Shown here one piece after another: positions 34,136 through 43,350 of a stretch of DNA of 64,000 nt (the first letter of the stretch is position 1; each line of letters opens with the position of its first letter). The DNA comes from Hyphomicrobium_A sp963782555. GTDB lineage: Bacteria; Pseudomonadota; Alphaproteobacteria; Rhizobiales; Hyphomicrobiaceae. A program made the position numbers and the translations under genes. Location: positions 1 to 64,000 of the forward strand of contig CAWAKB010000006.1 in NCBI GenBank assembly GCA_963782555.1, given 5' to 3'. The notes below the pieces were generated by a model. That model saw only the letters and a list, made by a program, of their open reading frames with translations, was not told the DNA's origin and did no database searches.

Positions 34136-35098
34136 ATGACGACTGACACCGACACGTTGCTCGATCGTCGCCGCTTGCGCCATCGCCTGTCGCTGTGGCG
34201 GGCGCTCGCGATCGCCGCCATCGTCATTGCATTGTTCGTGCTGGCCACGGCGGGCGACCGGCTGTCGGAGGTGCTGGGCGAAAAACAGATCGCCCGCGTC
34301 TCCATCGAAGGCACCATCTTGGAGAGCCGCGACCAGCTCGAGCTCCTCAAGCGCATCGGCGAGGCTGACAACGTCAAGGGCGTGCTGGTCTTCGTCAACA
34401 GCCCCGGCGGCACCACGACCGGTGGCGAGGCCCTCTTCGACGCCTTGCGACAGCTTGCCAAGAAGAAGCCGGTGGTGGCGCAGTTCGGCACCGTGGCGGC
34501 CTCCGCCGGCTACATCGTCGGGCTCGGCGCCGACTATATCGTGTCGCGCGCCAACACGATCACCGGCTCGGTCGGCGTGCTCATCCAGTGGCCCGAGGTG
34601 AGCCAGATGCTCGACAAGATCGGAGTTAAGGTCAACGAGATCAAAAGCGGGCCCCTGAAGGCGGTGCCGTCGCCGTTCGAGCCGCTGAACGAGGAAGGAA
34701 CACAGGTGACCAAGTCGATGATCGACGAGGGCTTCCAGTGGTTCCTCTCCCTCGTCGAGGAGCGCCGCAAGATCAAGCCGGGCGACATCCCGGGGCTCAA
34801 GCAGGGGCGCGTTTTCACCGGACGGGAGGCGCTCAACCTCAAGCTCGTAGATGCAATTGGCGGCGAGGACCAGGCGGTCGACTGGCTGCGCAAGACGCGC
34901 CACGTCGATAAGTCGGCCAAGGTTGTCGACTGGAAGCCGCAGTCCTCCGGCGGTTTCGGCTTTTGGAGCTCGATCGGCTCGGTTGTAGAGGGCCTTTTTG
35001 GCCAATCCTACGTGGGCCGGATGCTCGCTCGCGACCCCGGTCTCTCGACACTCGGCCTTGACGGACTGGTCTCGGTTTGGCACCCTTCGGAAAATTAA
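34136..35098 (+). CDS. sppA: Signal peptide peptidase SppA
   Basis: A 320-residue SppA of the short (36-kDa) type, an inner-membrane serine protease that degrades cleaved signal peptides. One N-terminal helix (LWRALAIAAIVIALFVLATA) anchors it. VFVNSPGGTTTGGEALF, the catalytic Ser in GTVAASAGYIVGLGADYI, and the catalytic Lys in KSGPLKAVPSPFEPLN are present. MTTDTD at 34136 has GGAG upstream. Confidence 0.92.
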   Translation: MTTDTDTLLDRRRLRHRLSLWRALAIAAIVIALFVLATAGDRLSEVLGEKQIARVSIEGTILESRDQLELLKRIGEADNVKGVLVFVNSPGGTTTGGEALFDALRQLAKKKPVVAQFGTVAASAGYIVGLGADYIVSRANTITGSVGVLIQWPEVSQMLDKIGVKVNEIKSGPLKAVPSPFEPLNEEGTQVTKSMIDEGFQWFLSLVEERRKIKPGDIPGLKQGRVFTGREALNLKLVDAIGGEDQAVDWLRKTRHVDKSAKVVDWKPQSSGGFGFWSSIGSVVEGLFGQSYVGRMLARDPGLSTLGLDGLVSVWHPSEN

Positions 35099-35129
35099 GA
35101 GATTACAGTTATTTGCTCCGGGGCCGGTG

Positions 35130-35423
35130 ATGATAAAGTCCGAGTTGATCCACAAGATCGCGAATGCGAACCCTCATCTTTATCATCGCGACGTCGAGCG
35201 AATAGTGAAGGTGGTGTTCGACGAGATCGTCGAAGCCCTGTCGCGCGGAGACCGCGTGGAGCTGCGCGGCTTCGGCGCCTTTACGGTCAAGCACCGGGCA
35301 GCCCGGCAGGGACGCAATCCGCGCACGGGCAGGTCGGTCTCGGTTGCGGAGAAGTTCGTGCCCTTCTTCAAGACGGGCAAGGAGCTGCGCGAACGCTTGA
35401 ACCGCTCCAAGGAAAACCACTAG
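35130..35423 (+). CDS. ihfB: Integration host factor subunit beta
   Basis: A 97-residue HU/IHF-fold DNA-bending protein. MIKSELIHKIANANPHLY is the IHF-beta N-terminus; GFGAFTVKHRAARQGRNPRTG is the DNA-binding arm with the intercalating proline. It forms a heterodimer with IHF-alpha, not encoded here. The position between sppA and lapA is the usual one. Confidence 0.95.
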   Translation: MIKSELIHKIANANPHLYHRDVERIVKVVFDEIVEALSRGDRVELRGFGAFTVKHRAARQGRNPRTGRSVSVAEKFVPFFKTGKELRERLNRSKENH

Positions 35424-35446
35424 CCGAACTCGAGGCTGATAAAGAC

Positions 35447-35797
35447 GTGCTGCGGCGGATCGTTTGGCTCCTGATCGCCTTCCCGGCGGGATTGCTGCTC
35501 GTCACGTTGGCGGTGGCCAACCGCCACGACGTGACGCTTGCACTCGATCCGTTTCATCCGGAAGCGCCCGTGCTGTCGCTGGTGCTGCCGTTCTACGCCT
35601 ATCTCTTTGCGGCGATGCTGATCGGTGTCGTCATGGGCGGCGTCGCGATGTGGCTGAGCCAAGGCCGCTGGCGGCGCTCGGCCCGCGTGCAGGGACGTGC
35701 TGCCGCGCGCTGGCATGCCGAAGCCGATCGCTTGACGCGCGAGCGCGACGCGCTCACCGCTGCGGGCCCGAAGCGGCTTGCCGCATCCGGCTCTTGA
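35447..35797 (+). CDS. LapA-domain (DUF1049) membrane protein
   Basis: A 116-residue protein starting with GTG at 35447. Two helices (IVWLLIAFPAGLLLVTLAVA and YAYLFAAMLIGVVMGGVAM) flank a short loop; a basic coiled-coil tail follows, as in LapA/YciS proteins that assist lipopolysaccharide assembly control in enterobacteria. It lies 24 bases after ihfB and 40 before trpF. Confidence 0.85.
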   Translation: MLRRIVWLLIAFPAGLLLVTLAVANRHDVTLALDPFHPEAPVLSLVLPFYAYLFAAMLIGVVMGGVAMWLSQGRWRRSARVQGRAAARWHAEADRLTRERDALTAAGPKRLAASGS

Positions 35798-35837
35798 GCG
35801 CTGGGCCGCGCCGCGCACCTGCAGCCTCTGAAAGCCC

Positions 35838-36518
35838 ATGACCGTCGACGTGAAAATTTGCGGACTGAAGACCGAGGCGGCGCTCGAGGCAGCGCTGTCG
35901 GGCGGCGCCGACTACGTCGGTCTCGTGTTCCATGCGCAAAGCCCGCGCAATCTCGATCTGGAGACGGCGCGACGGCTGGCGGAGAAGGCGCGCGGGCGGG
36001 CAAAGATTGTCACCCTCCTGGTCGACCCCGACGACGCGCAGCTGGCCGAGATCATCGGCGCAGTCGATCCCGACGTGATCCAGCTGCATGGGGCGGAGAC
36101 ACCGGAGCGCGTCGCCGAGATCGCCAAGCGCCTCGAGCGGCCGGTGATGAAGGCGGTCAAGGTGGCGACGCCGGCCGACGCCGAGGCCGCATTCGCCTAC
36201 AGCGCAGCCGATGTCATTCTGTTCGACGCCAAGGCGCCGGAGGGCCGCGCCGGCGCGCTGCCGGGCGGCAATGGCGCCGCCTTCGACTGGCAGGTGCTGG
36301 AAGGTGTGCGCGGCAAGCTCGCCTATATGCTGGCTGGCGGCCTCACGCCTTTGAACGTGGGCGAGGCCATTCGGCGGACGGGCGCCAAAGCCGTCGACGT
36401 TTCCTCGGGCGTCGAGAGCCGTCCGGGCGAGAAGGACGCCGAGCTGATCCGCCGCTTCCTTCGTGCGGCAAAGACCGCTAATCAAGTCCCCTCTCCGGGC
36501 GACCGCGAGAAGGATTGA
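35838..36518 (+). CDS. trpF: Phosphoribosylanthranilate isomerase
   Basis: A 226-residue TIM barrel that isomerises N-(5-phosphoribosyl)anthranilate to CdRP in tryptophan synthesis. DVKICGLKTEAALEAAL at the N-terminus contains the catalytic Cys, VLFDAKAPEG the catalytic Asp region, and VDVSSGVESRPGEKD the phosphate-binding end. Start of the trpF-trpB-trpA operon. Confidence 0.95.
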   Translation: MTVDVKICGLKTEAALEAALSGGADYVGLVFHAQSPRNLDLETARRLAEKARGRAKIVTLLVDPDDAQLAEIIGAVDPDVIQLHGAETPERVAEIAKRLERPVMKAVKVATPADAEAAFAYSAADVILFDAKAPEGRAGALPGGNGAAFDWQVLEGVRGKLAYMLAGGLTPLNVGEAIRRTGAKAVDVSSGVESRPGEKDAELIRRFLRAAKTANQVPSPGDREKD

Positions 36519-36531
36519 ACAGGACGACGAC

Positions 36532-37773
36532 ATGGCCTCAACGAGCACCAAGTCCGGCGAAGCCAAGCTCAATACGTTTCGCGGCGGACCCGACGAGCGC
36601 GGGCACTTCGGCATCTTCGGCGGCCGCTTCGTCGCAGAGACGCTGATGCCGCTGATCCTCGAGCTGGAGAGCGCCTATGAGGCGGCGAAGGCCGATCCTG
36701 CGTTCCACGCCGAGCTCGCCGATCTCAACGCGCACTATGCCGGCCGCCCCAGCCCGCTCTATTTCGCCGAGCGTCTCACCGAGGAGCTGGGCGGGGCCAA
36801 GGTCTACTTCAAGCGCGACGAGCTCAATCACACCGGGTCGCACAAGATCAACAACTGCCTTGGCCAGATCCTGCTCGCCAGGCGCATGGGCAAGACCCGC
36901 ATCATCGCCGAGACGGGCGCCGGCCAGCACGGCGTCGCCGTCGCCACCGTGTGTGCGCGCTTCGGATTGCCGTGCGAGGTCTTCATGGGGAAGACCGACG
37001 TCGAGCGCCAGAAGCCCAACGTGTTCCGCATGAAGCTGCTGGGCGCCAAGGTGAACCCGGTGACGAGCGGCGCCGGCACGCTGAAAGACGCTATGAACGA
37101 GGCGTTGCGCGACTGGGTGACGAACGTGCGCGACACCTATTACATCATCGGCACCGTTGCAGGCCCGCATCCCTATCCGGAGCTCGTGCGCGACTTCCAG
37201 TCGGTGATCGGCAAGGAGGTGCGCGAGCAGATGCAGGAAGCCGAAGGCCGGCTGCCCGACACGCTCGTCGCTTGCATCGGCGGCGGCTCCAACGCCATGG
37301 GCCTGTTTCACCCCTTCCTCGACGACGAGAGCGTGAAGATCTACGGCGTCGAGGCTGGCGGTCATGGTCTCGATGTGCCCAACGGGCACGCCGCCTCCAT
37401 GAACGGCGGCCATCCCGGAGTCCTGCACGGCAACCGCACGTATCTGCTGCAGGACGACGACGGCCAGATCCTCGAAGGCCACTCGATCTCGGCCGGCCTC
37501 GACTATCCGGGCGTGGGCCCCGAGCATGCCTGGCTCAAGGAGTCAGGCCGCGTCACCTACGTTTCGGCGACCGACAAAGAGGCGCTCGACGCCTTTCAGT
37601 TGTGCACCCGGCTCGAGGGCATCATCCCGGCGCTCGAGCCCGCGCATGCGCTCGCCTACGTTCGGAAGCTCGCGCCGACGCTGCCGAAGGACAACCTTTT
37701 GGTGATGAACATGTGCGGGCGCGGCGACAAGGACATCTTCGCCGTCGCCGGCCACTTGGGAATGGAAATGTGA
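36532..37773 (+). CDS. trpB: Tryptophan synthase beta subunit
   Basis: A 413-residue PLP enzyme that joins indole and serine. The PLP lysine is in LNHTGSHKINNCLGQILLAR, the catalytic Glu in AETGAGQHGVA, and the phosphate-binding CIGGGSNAMG is intact. MASTSTK at 36532 follows AGGACGACGAC. 13 bases separate it from trpF. Confidence 0.97.
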   Translation: MASTSTKSGEAKLNTFRGGPDERGHFGIFGGRFVAETLMPLILELESAYEAAKADPAFHAELADLNAHYAGRPSPLYFAERLTEELGGAKVYFKRDELNHTGSHKINNCLGQILLARRMGKTRIIAETGAGQHGVAVATVCARFGLPCEVFMGKTDVERQKPNVFRMKLLGAKVNPVTSGAGTLKDAMNEALRDWVTNVRDTYYIIGTVAGPHPYPELVRDFQSVIGKEVREQMQEAEGRLPDTLVACIGGGSNAMGLFHPFLDDESVKIYGVEAGGHGLDVPNGHAASMNGGHPGVLHGNRTYLLQDDDGQILEGHSISAGLDYPGVGPEHAWLKESGRVTYVSATDKEALDAFQLCTRLEGIIPALEPAHALAYVRKLAPTLPKDNLLVMNMCGRGDKDIFAVAGHLGMEM

Positions 37774-37785
37774 GAGGAGGAAGGT

Positions 37786-37861
37786 GGCAGTAGGCAATAG
37801 GCAGTAGGCAGTTGGACCCGCCGTCGTTGCGACCACTGCCCACTGCCTACTGCCCACTGCC
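37786..37861. repeat. Long inverted repeat between trpB and trpA
   Basis: GGCAGTAGGCAATAGGCAGT plus AGGCAGT (37786-37812) pairs with a complementary arm at 37833-37861 across a 20-base loop, with 24 of 27 positions matching. The arms are built of a seven-base unit, GGCAGTA. The stem lies wholly between the trpB stop and trpA start. It may pause ribosomes, protect the mRNA or partly terminate, lowering trpA expression. No such element is needed for the trp operon. Confidence 0.75.
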
Positions 37862-37869
37862 TTCATCGC

Positions 37870-38697
37870 ATGACCAAAGAAACCCGCATCGATCGCCGCT
37901 TCGACAAGCTGAAGATGGACGGCCGCAAAGGCCTCGTCACCTTCATCACCGCCGGCGATCCCGATTTCGAGACCTCGAAAAAGATTCTGCTGGGCCTGCC
38001 CGACGCCGGCGCCGACCTGATCGAGCTCGGCATGCCGTTCTCCGATCCGATGGCCGACGGCCCCGCCATCCAGGCCTCGTCGCTGCGCGCGCTGAAGGCC
38101 GGCCACAAGATGAGAAAGACGCTGCAGCTCGTTGCCGAGTTCCGCAAGAAAGACGCCGACACACCCATCGTCTTGATGGGCTATTACAACCCCATCTACG
38201 TCTATCCGGGCGAGGCGTTCCTCAAGGACGCGGCCGCGGCCGGCGTCGACGGTCTCATCGTGGTCGACGTGCCGCCGGAGGCCGACGAGGAGCTGTGCCT
38301 GCCCGCGGCCGAGCAGGGCCTCAACTTCATCCGGCTCGCCGCGCCCACGACCGACGCAAAGCGGCTGCCGGCGGTTCTGCGCAACACTTCGGGGTTCCTC
38401 TACTACGTCTCCATCACCGGTATTACCGGCACCGCCGCGCCGGACGTTAACGCCGTTCATACCCACGTGCGGCAAATTAAGACGGCAACTAGCCTTCCCG
38501 TCGCCGTGGGCTTTGGCGTAAAAAGCCCCGAGCAAGCCAAGGCCCTTGCCGAGGTGGCCGATGCCGTCGTGGTCGGCTCTGCTCTGGTGGGCGCTATCGA
38601 GAAGACTCTGGGCACGGACGGTCGCGCTACTAGCAAGACGGTGTCGTCTGTCCTAGATTTGGTGCAGTCCCTGGCGGAAGGCCTGCAGGCCGCATAA
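37870..38697 (+). CDS. trpA: Tryptophan synthase alpha subunit
   Basis: A 275-residue TIM barrel that cleaves indole-3-glycerol phosphate to indole. The catalytic Glu is in DLIELGMPFSDPMADGPAIQ, the catalytic Asp in PIVLMGYYNPIYVYP, and the phosphate loop in VGFGVKSPEQAK. Here 96 bases, filled by an inverted repeat, separate it from trpB, where a short gap or overlap is common. Confidence 0.97.
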   Translation: MTKETRIDRRFDKLKMDGRKGLVTFITAGDPDFETSKKILLGLPDAGADLIELGMPFSDPMADGPAIQASSLRALKAGHKMRKTLQLVAEFRKKDADTPIVLMGYYNPIYVYPGEAFLKDAAAAGVDGLIVVDVPPEADEELCLPAAEQGLNFIRLAAPTTDAKRLPAVLRNTSGFLYYVSITGITGTAAPDVNAVHTHVRQIKTATSLPVAVGFGVKSPEQAKALAEVADAVVVGSALVGAIEKTLGTDGRATSKTVSSVLDLVQSLAEGLQAA

Positions 38698-38950
38698 GTC
38701 GCGCCTGGCCCTTTCGTGTCGGCCCCCGCATGCATTGCTGCGCTGCGGGAAAAAGCGCCTATATTAAGGGTTCCGTGCGGTTCGATATGCTACTCTGGTG
38801 CCGGCAAGCATCATGGCCGAATTCGTGGCTTTCGATCGTCATGGCCCGAAGCAATGCGGACCAGGCAATTCCGGCCCGGACATCGGCGGCCAAGCATCAG
38901 GGGCAGAGCGCGCCACGTGAGCCGGTCAGGCTGGTAAGAGGCCAAAGAGC

Positions 38951-40039
38951 GTGAACTGGATCAATAACGTCGTCCGACCCAAGATCCGCAGCTTCCTGAC
39001 GACGAAGCGCGAGGTGCCGGACAACCTGTGGGTGAAGTGCCCCGAGACCGGCCAGATGGTCTTCTACAAGGACCTGGAGGCCAATCAGTTCGTCGTGCCC
39101 GGCTCCAACTACCACATGCGCATGAGCGCGGAAGCGCGGCTGAACAACCTCTTCGACGGCGGCGTCTTCGAGAAGGTCGCGGTGCCCACCGTACCGCAGG
39201 ACCCCCTGAAGTTTCGCGACGGGCGCCGCTACACGGATCGGTTGCGCGACGCCAAGACGGCCACCAGCCTCGATGACGCGATCCTGGTGGGAGAGGGCAA
39301 GCTCGATGGCCTCGACGTCGTTGCCGCCGCCCAGGACTTCCGCTTCATGGCGGGCTCGCTCGGCATGGCGGCCGGCGAGGCGGTGATCGCGGGGATGTTG
39401 CTTGCGGTCGAGAAAAAGACGCCCTTCATCCTGTTTGCCGCTTCGGGCGGCGCGCGCATGCAAGAAGGCATCCTCTCGCTCATGCAGATGCCGCGCACGA
39501 CCATTGCCGTGCAGCGCATGCGCGAGGCGGGTCTGCCCTACATCGTCGTGCTCACCGATCCGACCACCGGCGGCGTGACCGCCTCCTACGCTATGCTGGG
39601 CGACATCCATATCGCCGAGCCCGGGGCTCTCATCTGCTTTGCCGGCCCGCGCGTGATCCAGCAGACCATCCGCGAGCAGCTGCCCGAGGGCTTCCAGCGC
39701 GCCGAGTATCTCTTGGCGCACGGCATGATCGACATGGTCGTGCACCGCCACAAACTGCGCGAGACGCTGAGCCGTATCTGCCAGCTGCTCATGGTGCCAG
39801 TGGCGGCGCCCAAGAGCGCCGACAAGACCAAGAGCAAGCGGCTCAATGGCCAGCCCTACCTCAACGGCCGCGCCGTCGAGTCCAACGTGATCGAGACCGG
39901 CGTAGCGACGGTCGAGCCGGAGATCCTCGGGCCCGATGAGCGCTTCGACCCCGCGCGGCTTAAGTCGCGCGAGAAGGCGCACAAGGACGAGGAGGTCGAG
40001 GCCGGGCGCTCCCAATCGAAGGACGGACAGCATCCTTAG
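38951..40039 (+). CDS. accD: Acetyl-CoA carboxylase carboxyltransferase beta subunit
   Basis: A 362-residue AccD, half of the carboxyltransferase that makes malonyl-CoA. GTG start at 38951 (MNWINNVVRPKIRSFL). LWVKCPETGQMVFYKDLEAN takes the place of the zinc finger, with most cysteines lost as in many alphaproteobacteria. MAGSLGMAAGEAV and ASGGARMQEGILSLMQM are the carboxyltransferase signature. A charged C-terminal tail ends KDGQHP. Followed by folC as usual. Confidence 0.95.
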   Translation: MNWINNVVRPKIRSFLTTKREVPDNLWVKCPETGQMVFYKDLEANQFVVPGSNYHMRMSAEARLNNLFDGGVFEKVAVPTVPQDPLKFRDGRRYTDRLRDAKTATSLDDAILVGEGKLDGLDVVAAAQDFRFMAGSLGMAAGEAVIAGMLLAVEKKTPFILFAASGGARMQEGILSLMQMPRTTIAVQRMREAGLPYIVVLTDPTTGGVTASYAMLGDIHIAEPGALICFAGPRVIQQTIREQLPEGFQRAEYLLAHGMIDMVVHRHKLRETLSRICQLLMVPVAAPKSADKTKSKRLNGQPYLNGRAVESNVIETGVATVEPEILGPDERFDPARLKSREKAHKDEEVEAGRSQSKDGQHP

Positions 40040-40187
40040 ATGTCGGGCGCGCGCCCATCGCCTCACCGGCGCGTTCGATCCTCTAGACACCAACAGATAA
40101 CAACGGCGGACCCTTGGGCGGTTCGGCCCGCAACGGGGGCCCGGCATAGGCCGGCTCATCATGACACGCGAGAGGGGAAGGGCCGAC

Positions 40188-41531
40188 ATGCCGACGAGCG
40201 CTCAGCTCCTCGCCGAGCTGAAGCTCCTGCATCCGCTTCTGATCGATCTGTCCTTGGGTCGTGTGTTGCGGCTGCTCGCCAAGCTGGGCAATCCCCACAA
40301 GCGCCTGCCCCCGGTCGTGCATATCGCCGGCACCAACGGCAAGGGCTCGGTGACCGCCTACTTGAAGGCGATGCTCGAGGCGGCGGGCGCACGCGTGCAC
40401 GTCTACACCTCACCGCATCTCGTTCGCTTTCACGAGCGCATCGAGTTGGCCGGCGCCGACGGGAGGGCGCGGCCGATCGCCGAGGAGGCCTTGATCGACG
40501 TGCTCACGCGCACGCAGGCGATCAACGGCGCCGACGACATCACCCAGTTCGAGATCACGACGGCGGCCGCCTACCTTGCCTTCGCCGAGCACCCCGCCGA
40601 CGTGCTGCTGCTCGAGGTCGGGCTCGGCGGGCGCCTCGATGCCACCAACGTCATCGAGCGCCCCGCGCTCACCGTGATCACGCCGGTCTCGCTCGATCAC
40701 TCCGAGAAGCTCGGCGCCACGCTTGCCAAGATCGCCTACGAGAAGGCCGGCATCCTGCGCGCGGGCGTGCCTGTCGTCGTCTCGCAGCAGGATCCGGAAG
40801 CCGAGGAGGTGATCCGCAACGAGGCGGCGCGGCTCGGCGCGCCGGTCATCGCGTGGGGTGAGCACTTCGATGCTTTCGAGCAGCGCGGCCGCCTTGTCGT
40901 GCAGGCGGCAGATGAGCTCGTGGACCTGCCGCTGCCGGCCTTGATCGGCCGCCATCAGGTCGTCAACGCCGGAACCGCCGTGGCCGCGGCCCTGCAGCTG
41001 CGCACGCGTCTGCCGGGCGTCGCTCTCGACGAATGGGCAATCGAGAAGGGCCTGACCAGTGCGCGCTGGCCGGCCCGCATGCAGCGGCTCGATTCCGGTC
41101 CGCTGCCGTCGCTCCTGAAGCCCGGCTCCGAGCTCTGGCTCGACGGCGGTCACAACCCGGCGGCGGCCCGTGCGCTGGCCCAGACGCTCGCCGATCTGGA
41201 GGAGCGTGCGCCCAAGCCGGTGCATCTCATCGTCGGCATGATGGGCTTGAAGGATTCGGGCGGCTTCCTCTCCGCCTTCCGCGGACTTGCGCGCCATGTG
41301 GTCACCGTGCCCATTCCCGGTGCGCACGAGGCGCCGCACGCGCCGGAGGTTCTAGCCGAGACCGCGTGCAGCGTCGGGCTCGAGGCCGAGTGGGCAAGCG
41401 ACGTGGAGAGCGCATTGAAACGCACCGATCAATTCGAGCCTGGGCCGAAGCGCATCTTGATCTGCGGCTCGCTCTATCTCGCCGGCCACGTGCTGGGCCT
41501 GCAGGAAGGCGTCGAGCCGCAAGCGAACTAG
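40188..41531 (+). CDS. folC: Folylpolyglutamate/dihydrofolate synthase
   Basis: A 447-residue Mur-ligase-fold enzyme that makes dihydrofolate and polyglutamates. The P-loop is VVHIAGTNGKGSV, then HVYTSPHLVRFHERI and LLEVGLGGRLDATNV. MPTSAQ at 40188 has GAGAGGGGA 9 bases upstream; an ATG at 40161 is less well placed. The accD-folC pair is conserved. Confidence 0.93.
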   Translation: MPTSAQLLAELKLLHPLLIDLSLGRVLRLLAKLGNPHKRLPPVVHIAGTNGKGSVTAYLKAMLEAAGARVHVYTSPHLVRFHERIELAGADGRARPIAEEALIDVLTRTQAINGADDITQFEITTAAAYLAFAEHPADVLLLEVGLGGRLDATNVIERPALTVITPVSLDHSEKLGATLAKIAYEKAGILRAGVPVVVSQQDPEAEEVIRNEAARLGAPVIAWGEHFDAFEQRGRLVVQAADELVDLPLPALIGRHQVVNAGTAVAAALQLRTRLPGVALDEWAIEKGLTSARWPARMQRLDSGPLPSLLKPGSELWLDGGHNPAAARALAQTLADLEERAPKPVHLIVGMMGLKDSGGFLSAFRGLARHVVTVPIPGAHEAPHAPEVLAETACSVGLEAEWASDVESALKRTDQFEPGPKRILICGSLYLAGHVLGLQEGVEPQAN

Positions 41532-41783
41532 GCTGCGAGCTCATATACCTGGGCTGTTGTATGCCGACAGTCTTGGACCCTCGCGCGACGTCTCCGATGG
41601 GAACCTGTGGCGCGTTCAACACGGCCAAAGGCGGAATTTCAAATATGCCGTCGCGACCTGAATACTCGAGCCCATATCGAGCCATTGGCTGTTAGCCTCG
41701 TAGACGAAAACTCCGGTCGTGTTCGGTATGGGCCTCGTTCGAGATTGCGGTCTTGAGAGGATGTAAGAAATAAAGGGACAATC

Positions 41784-42857
41784 ATGAGAAGTGCTTGCTC
41801 GTTCGCAGTTGCGTTGATTTTGGCGCTGATGGTGGAATCAGTGTCGGGGATGATTGCCTTTGCAGACAATCAGGCAAACGTTCGGGTTACATTCAGAAAC
41901 TTTGTCCGTGCCGAAACCGATTTCTATTTCTCGAAGCAGCCACTCGGAAAACTGAGCCATAGCCGGACGATGGCGGACATCGACGAGCAAACCGTTGTGC
42001 GGATGAACCGCGATACGCTCTATTCGTCGGGCGTGTTTGACCTTGATGCAGGTCCAGTTGTCGTGACGCTGCCCGATAGCGGAAAGCGCTTCACGTCAGT
42101 GCAGGTCATTTCCCAAGACCACTATACGATTGAGGTCGGCTACGCGCCGGGCCGCTTCATCTACACCAAAGACAAGATCGGCACCCGATATGTCAGCCTT
42201 CTGATCCGGGTTCTCGCCAATCCGGAAGACGAGGCCGATCTGAAAGCGGCCCATGCGGTGCAGGACGCCATCAAGGTCAAGCAAGCGGCCGTGGGAACAT
42301 TCGACATACCGAATTGGGACCCGGTCTCGCAGACCAAAGTGCGCGACAAGCTAAAATCCATGGCAACCAAGATGATGTCGCTGCAGGACAAGATGGGTCC
42401 GCTGGCAGCATTGCGCCAGAGCGAGCCCCCCGTCATGTTCGGCACGAAGGAGGAAGTCGATCCGATCGCGCATCTTGTTGGAACGGCAATAGGGTGGGGC
42501 GGCAATCCGCCTTCGGCGGCAGTTTATGAGGGCTTCGTTCCGGCAAAAAACGACGGTGAAATCGTCCACAAGCTGACACTCAAGGATGTGCCGGTCGACG
42601 GTTTCTGGTCAGTGAGCGTCTACAATGCCGAGGGCTTTTTCGAGAAGAACGATCTCGACGCCTATTCGCTAAATAATCTTACGGCTAAAACCGATCCTGA
42701 AGGTTCTGTCACGATCCAGTTCGGCGGCTGCGAGACGGACACGCCGAACTGTCTGCCTATCACCAAGGGCTGGAACTACACGGTACGGCTTTACCGGCCG
42801 CGCGAGGAAATCCTGGACGGCAGCTGGACATTACTGGAAGCGCAGCCGGTGAGCTGA
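41784..42857 (+). CDS. DUF1254/DUF1214 exported protein
   Basis: A 357-residue protein with a signal peptide (about residues 1-27, ending GMIAFADNQ). The N-terminal part matches the DUF1254 core (DEQTVVRMNRDTLYSSGVFD), and the C-terminal part the DUF1214 core (VPVDGFWSVSVYNAEGFFEK, GWNYTVRLYRPREEIL). Compared with adjacent folC and trxA the DNA is visibly AT-richer and codon use less biased, suggesting transfer. The 5' region has only a weak site (AGGGACAATC). Function of the family is unknown. Confidence 0.8.
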   Translation: MRSACSFAVALILALMVESVSGMIAFADNQANVRVTFRNFVRAETDFYFSKQPLGKLSHSRTMADIDEQTVVRMNRDTLYSSGVFDLDAGPVVVTLPDSGKRFTSVQVISQDHYTIEVGYAPGRFIYTKDKIGTRYVSLLIRVLANPEDEADLKAAHAVQDAIKVKQAAVGTFDIPNWDPVSQTKVRDKLKSMATKMMSLQDKMGPLAALRQSEPPVMFGTKEEVDPIAHLVGTAIGWGGNPPSAAVYEGFVPAKNDGEIVHKLTLKDVPVDGFWSVSVYNAEGFFEKNDLDAYSLNNLTAKTDPEGSVTIQFGGCETDTPNCLPITKGWNYTVRLYRPREEILDGSWTLLEAQPVS

Positions 42858-42904
42858 TTGTCTGCTTGTGGCCCTTCCCGATGGCCGCCGCGTCAGCCGG
42901 AAAG

Positions 42905-42933
42905 ACAAAAACGGCCCCGCCGAGACGGGGCCG
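42905..42933 (-). terminator. Intrinsic terminator of trxA
   Basis: On the minus strand, CGGCCCCG and CGGGGCCG form a GC stem followed by TTTTTGT, 30-55 bases after the trxA stop. Confidence 0.8.
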
Positions 42934-42960
42934 CTCCGAAACGTCGTCGATCCGTCAGAC

Positions 42961-43287
42961 CTAGGCCATGACGGACGAGTTGATCCAGTCTTCGAGCTTC
43001 TTCTTCTGCACCAGCGCGCCGGTGTGCTGGGCAGCAACCTGGCCGTTCTTGAACAGCATGAGGGTCGGCATGGCGCGGATGCCGTACTTGCCCGTCACCG
43101 TCGGGTTCTGATCGACGTCGAGCTTCACGACCTTAATCTTGCCAGCCATCTCCTCCGCCACCTGCTCGAGCGCGGGTGCCATCGCCTTGCACGGCCCGCA
43201 CCACTCGGCAAAGAAGTCCACGAGAACCGGCTCCGTGGACTTCAAGACCTCCTGCTCGAAGGTGCTGTCGGACACTGCGTTTGCCAT
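42961..43287 (-). CDS. trxA: Thioredoxin
   Basis: A 108-residue thioredoxin. The redox site Cys30-Gly-Pro-Cys33 is in VDFFAEWCGPCKAMAP; the cis-Pro loop is RAMPTLMLFKNG. The start MANAVSDSTF at 43287 is chosen over an upstream ATG at 43311 by family length. It follows addA in the same direction and ends in its own terminator. Confidence 0.95.
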   Translation of the reverse strand: MANAVSDSTFEQEVLKSTEPVLVDFFAEWCGPCKAMAPALEQVAEEMAGKIKVVKLDVDQNPTVTGKYGIRAMPTLMLFKNGQVAAQHTGALVQKKKLEDWINSSVMA

Positions 43288-43350
43288 ATGAACGGTCTCC
43301 TTATCGCGCATTCAGCGACGGTGGTTTGACGCACCTTTCCGTGCGGGAAG

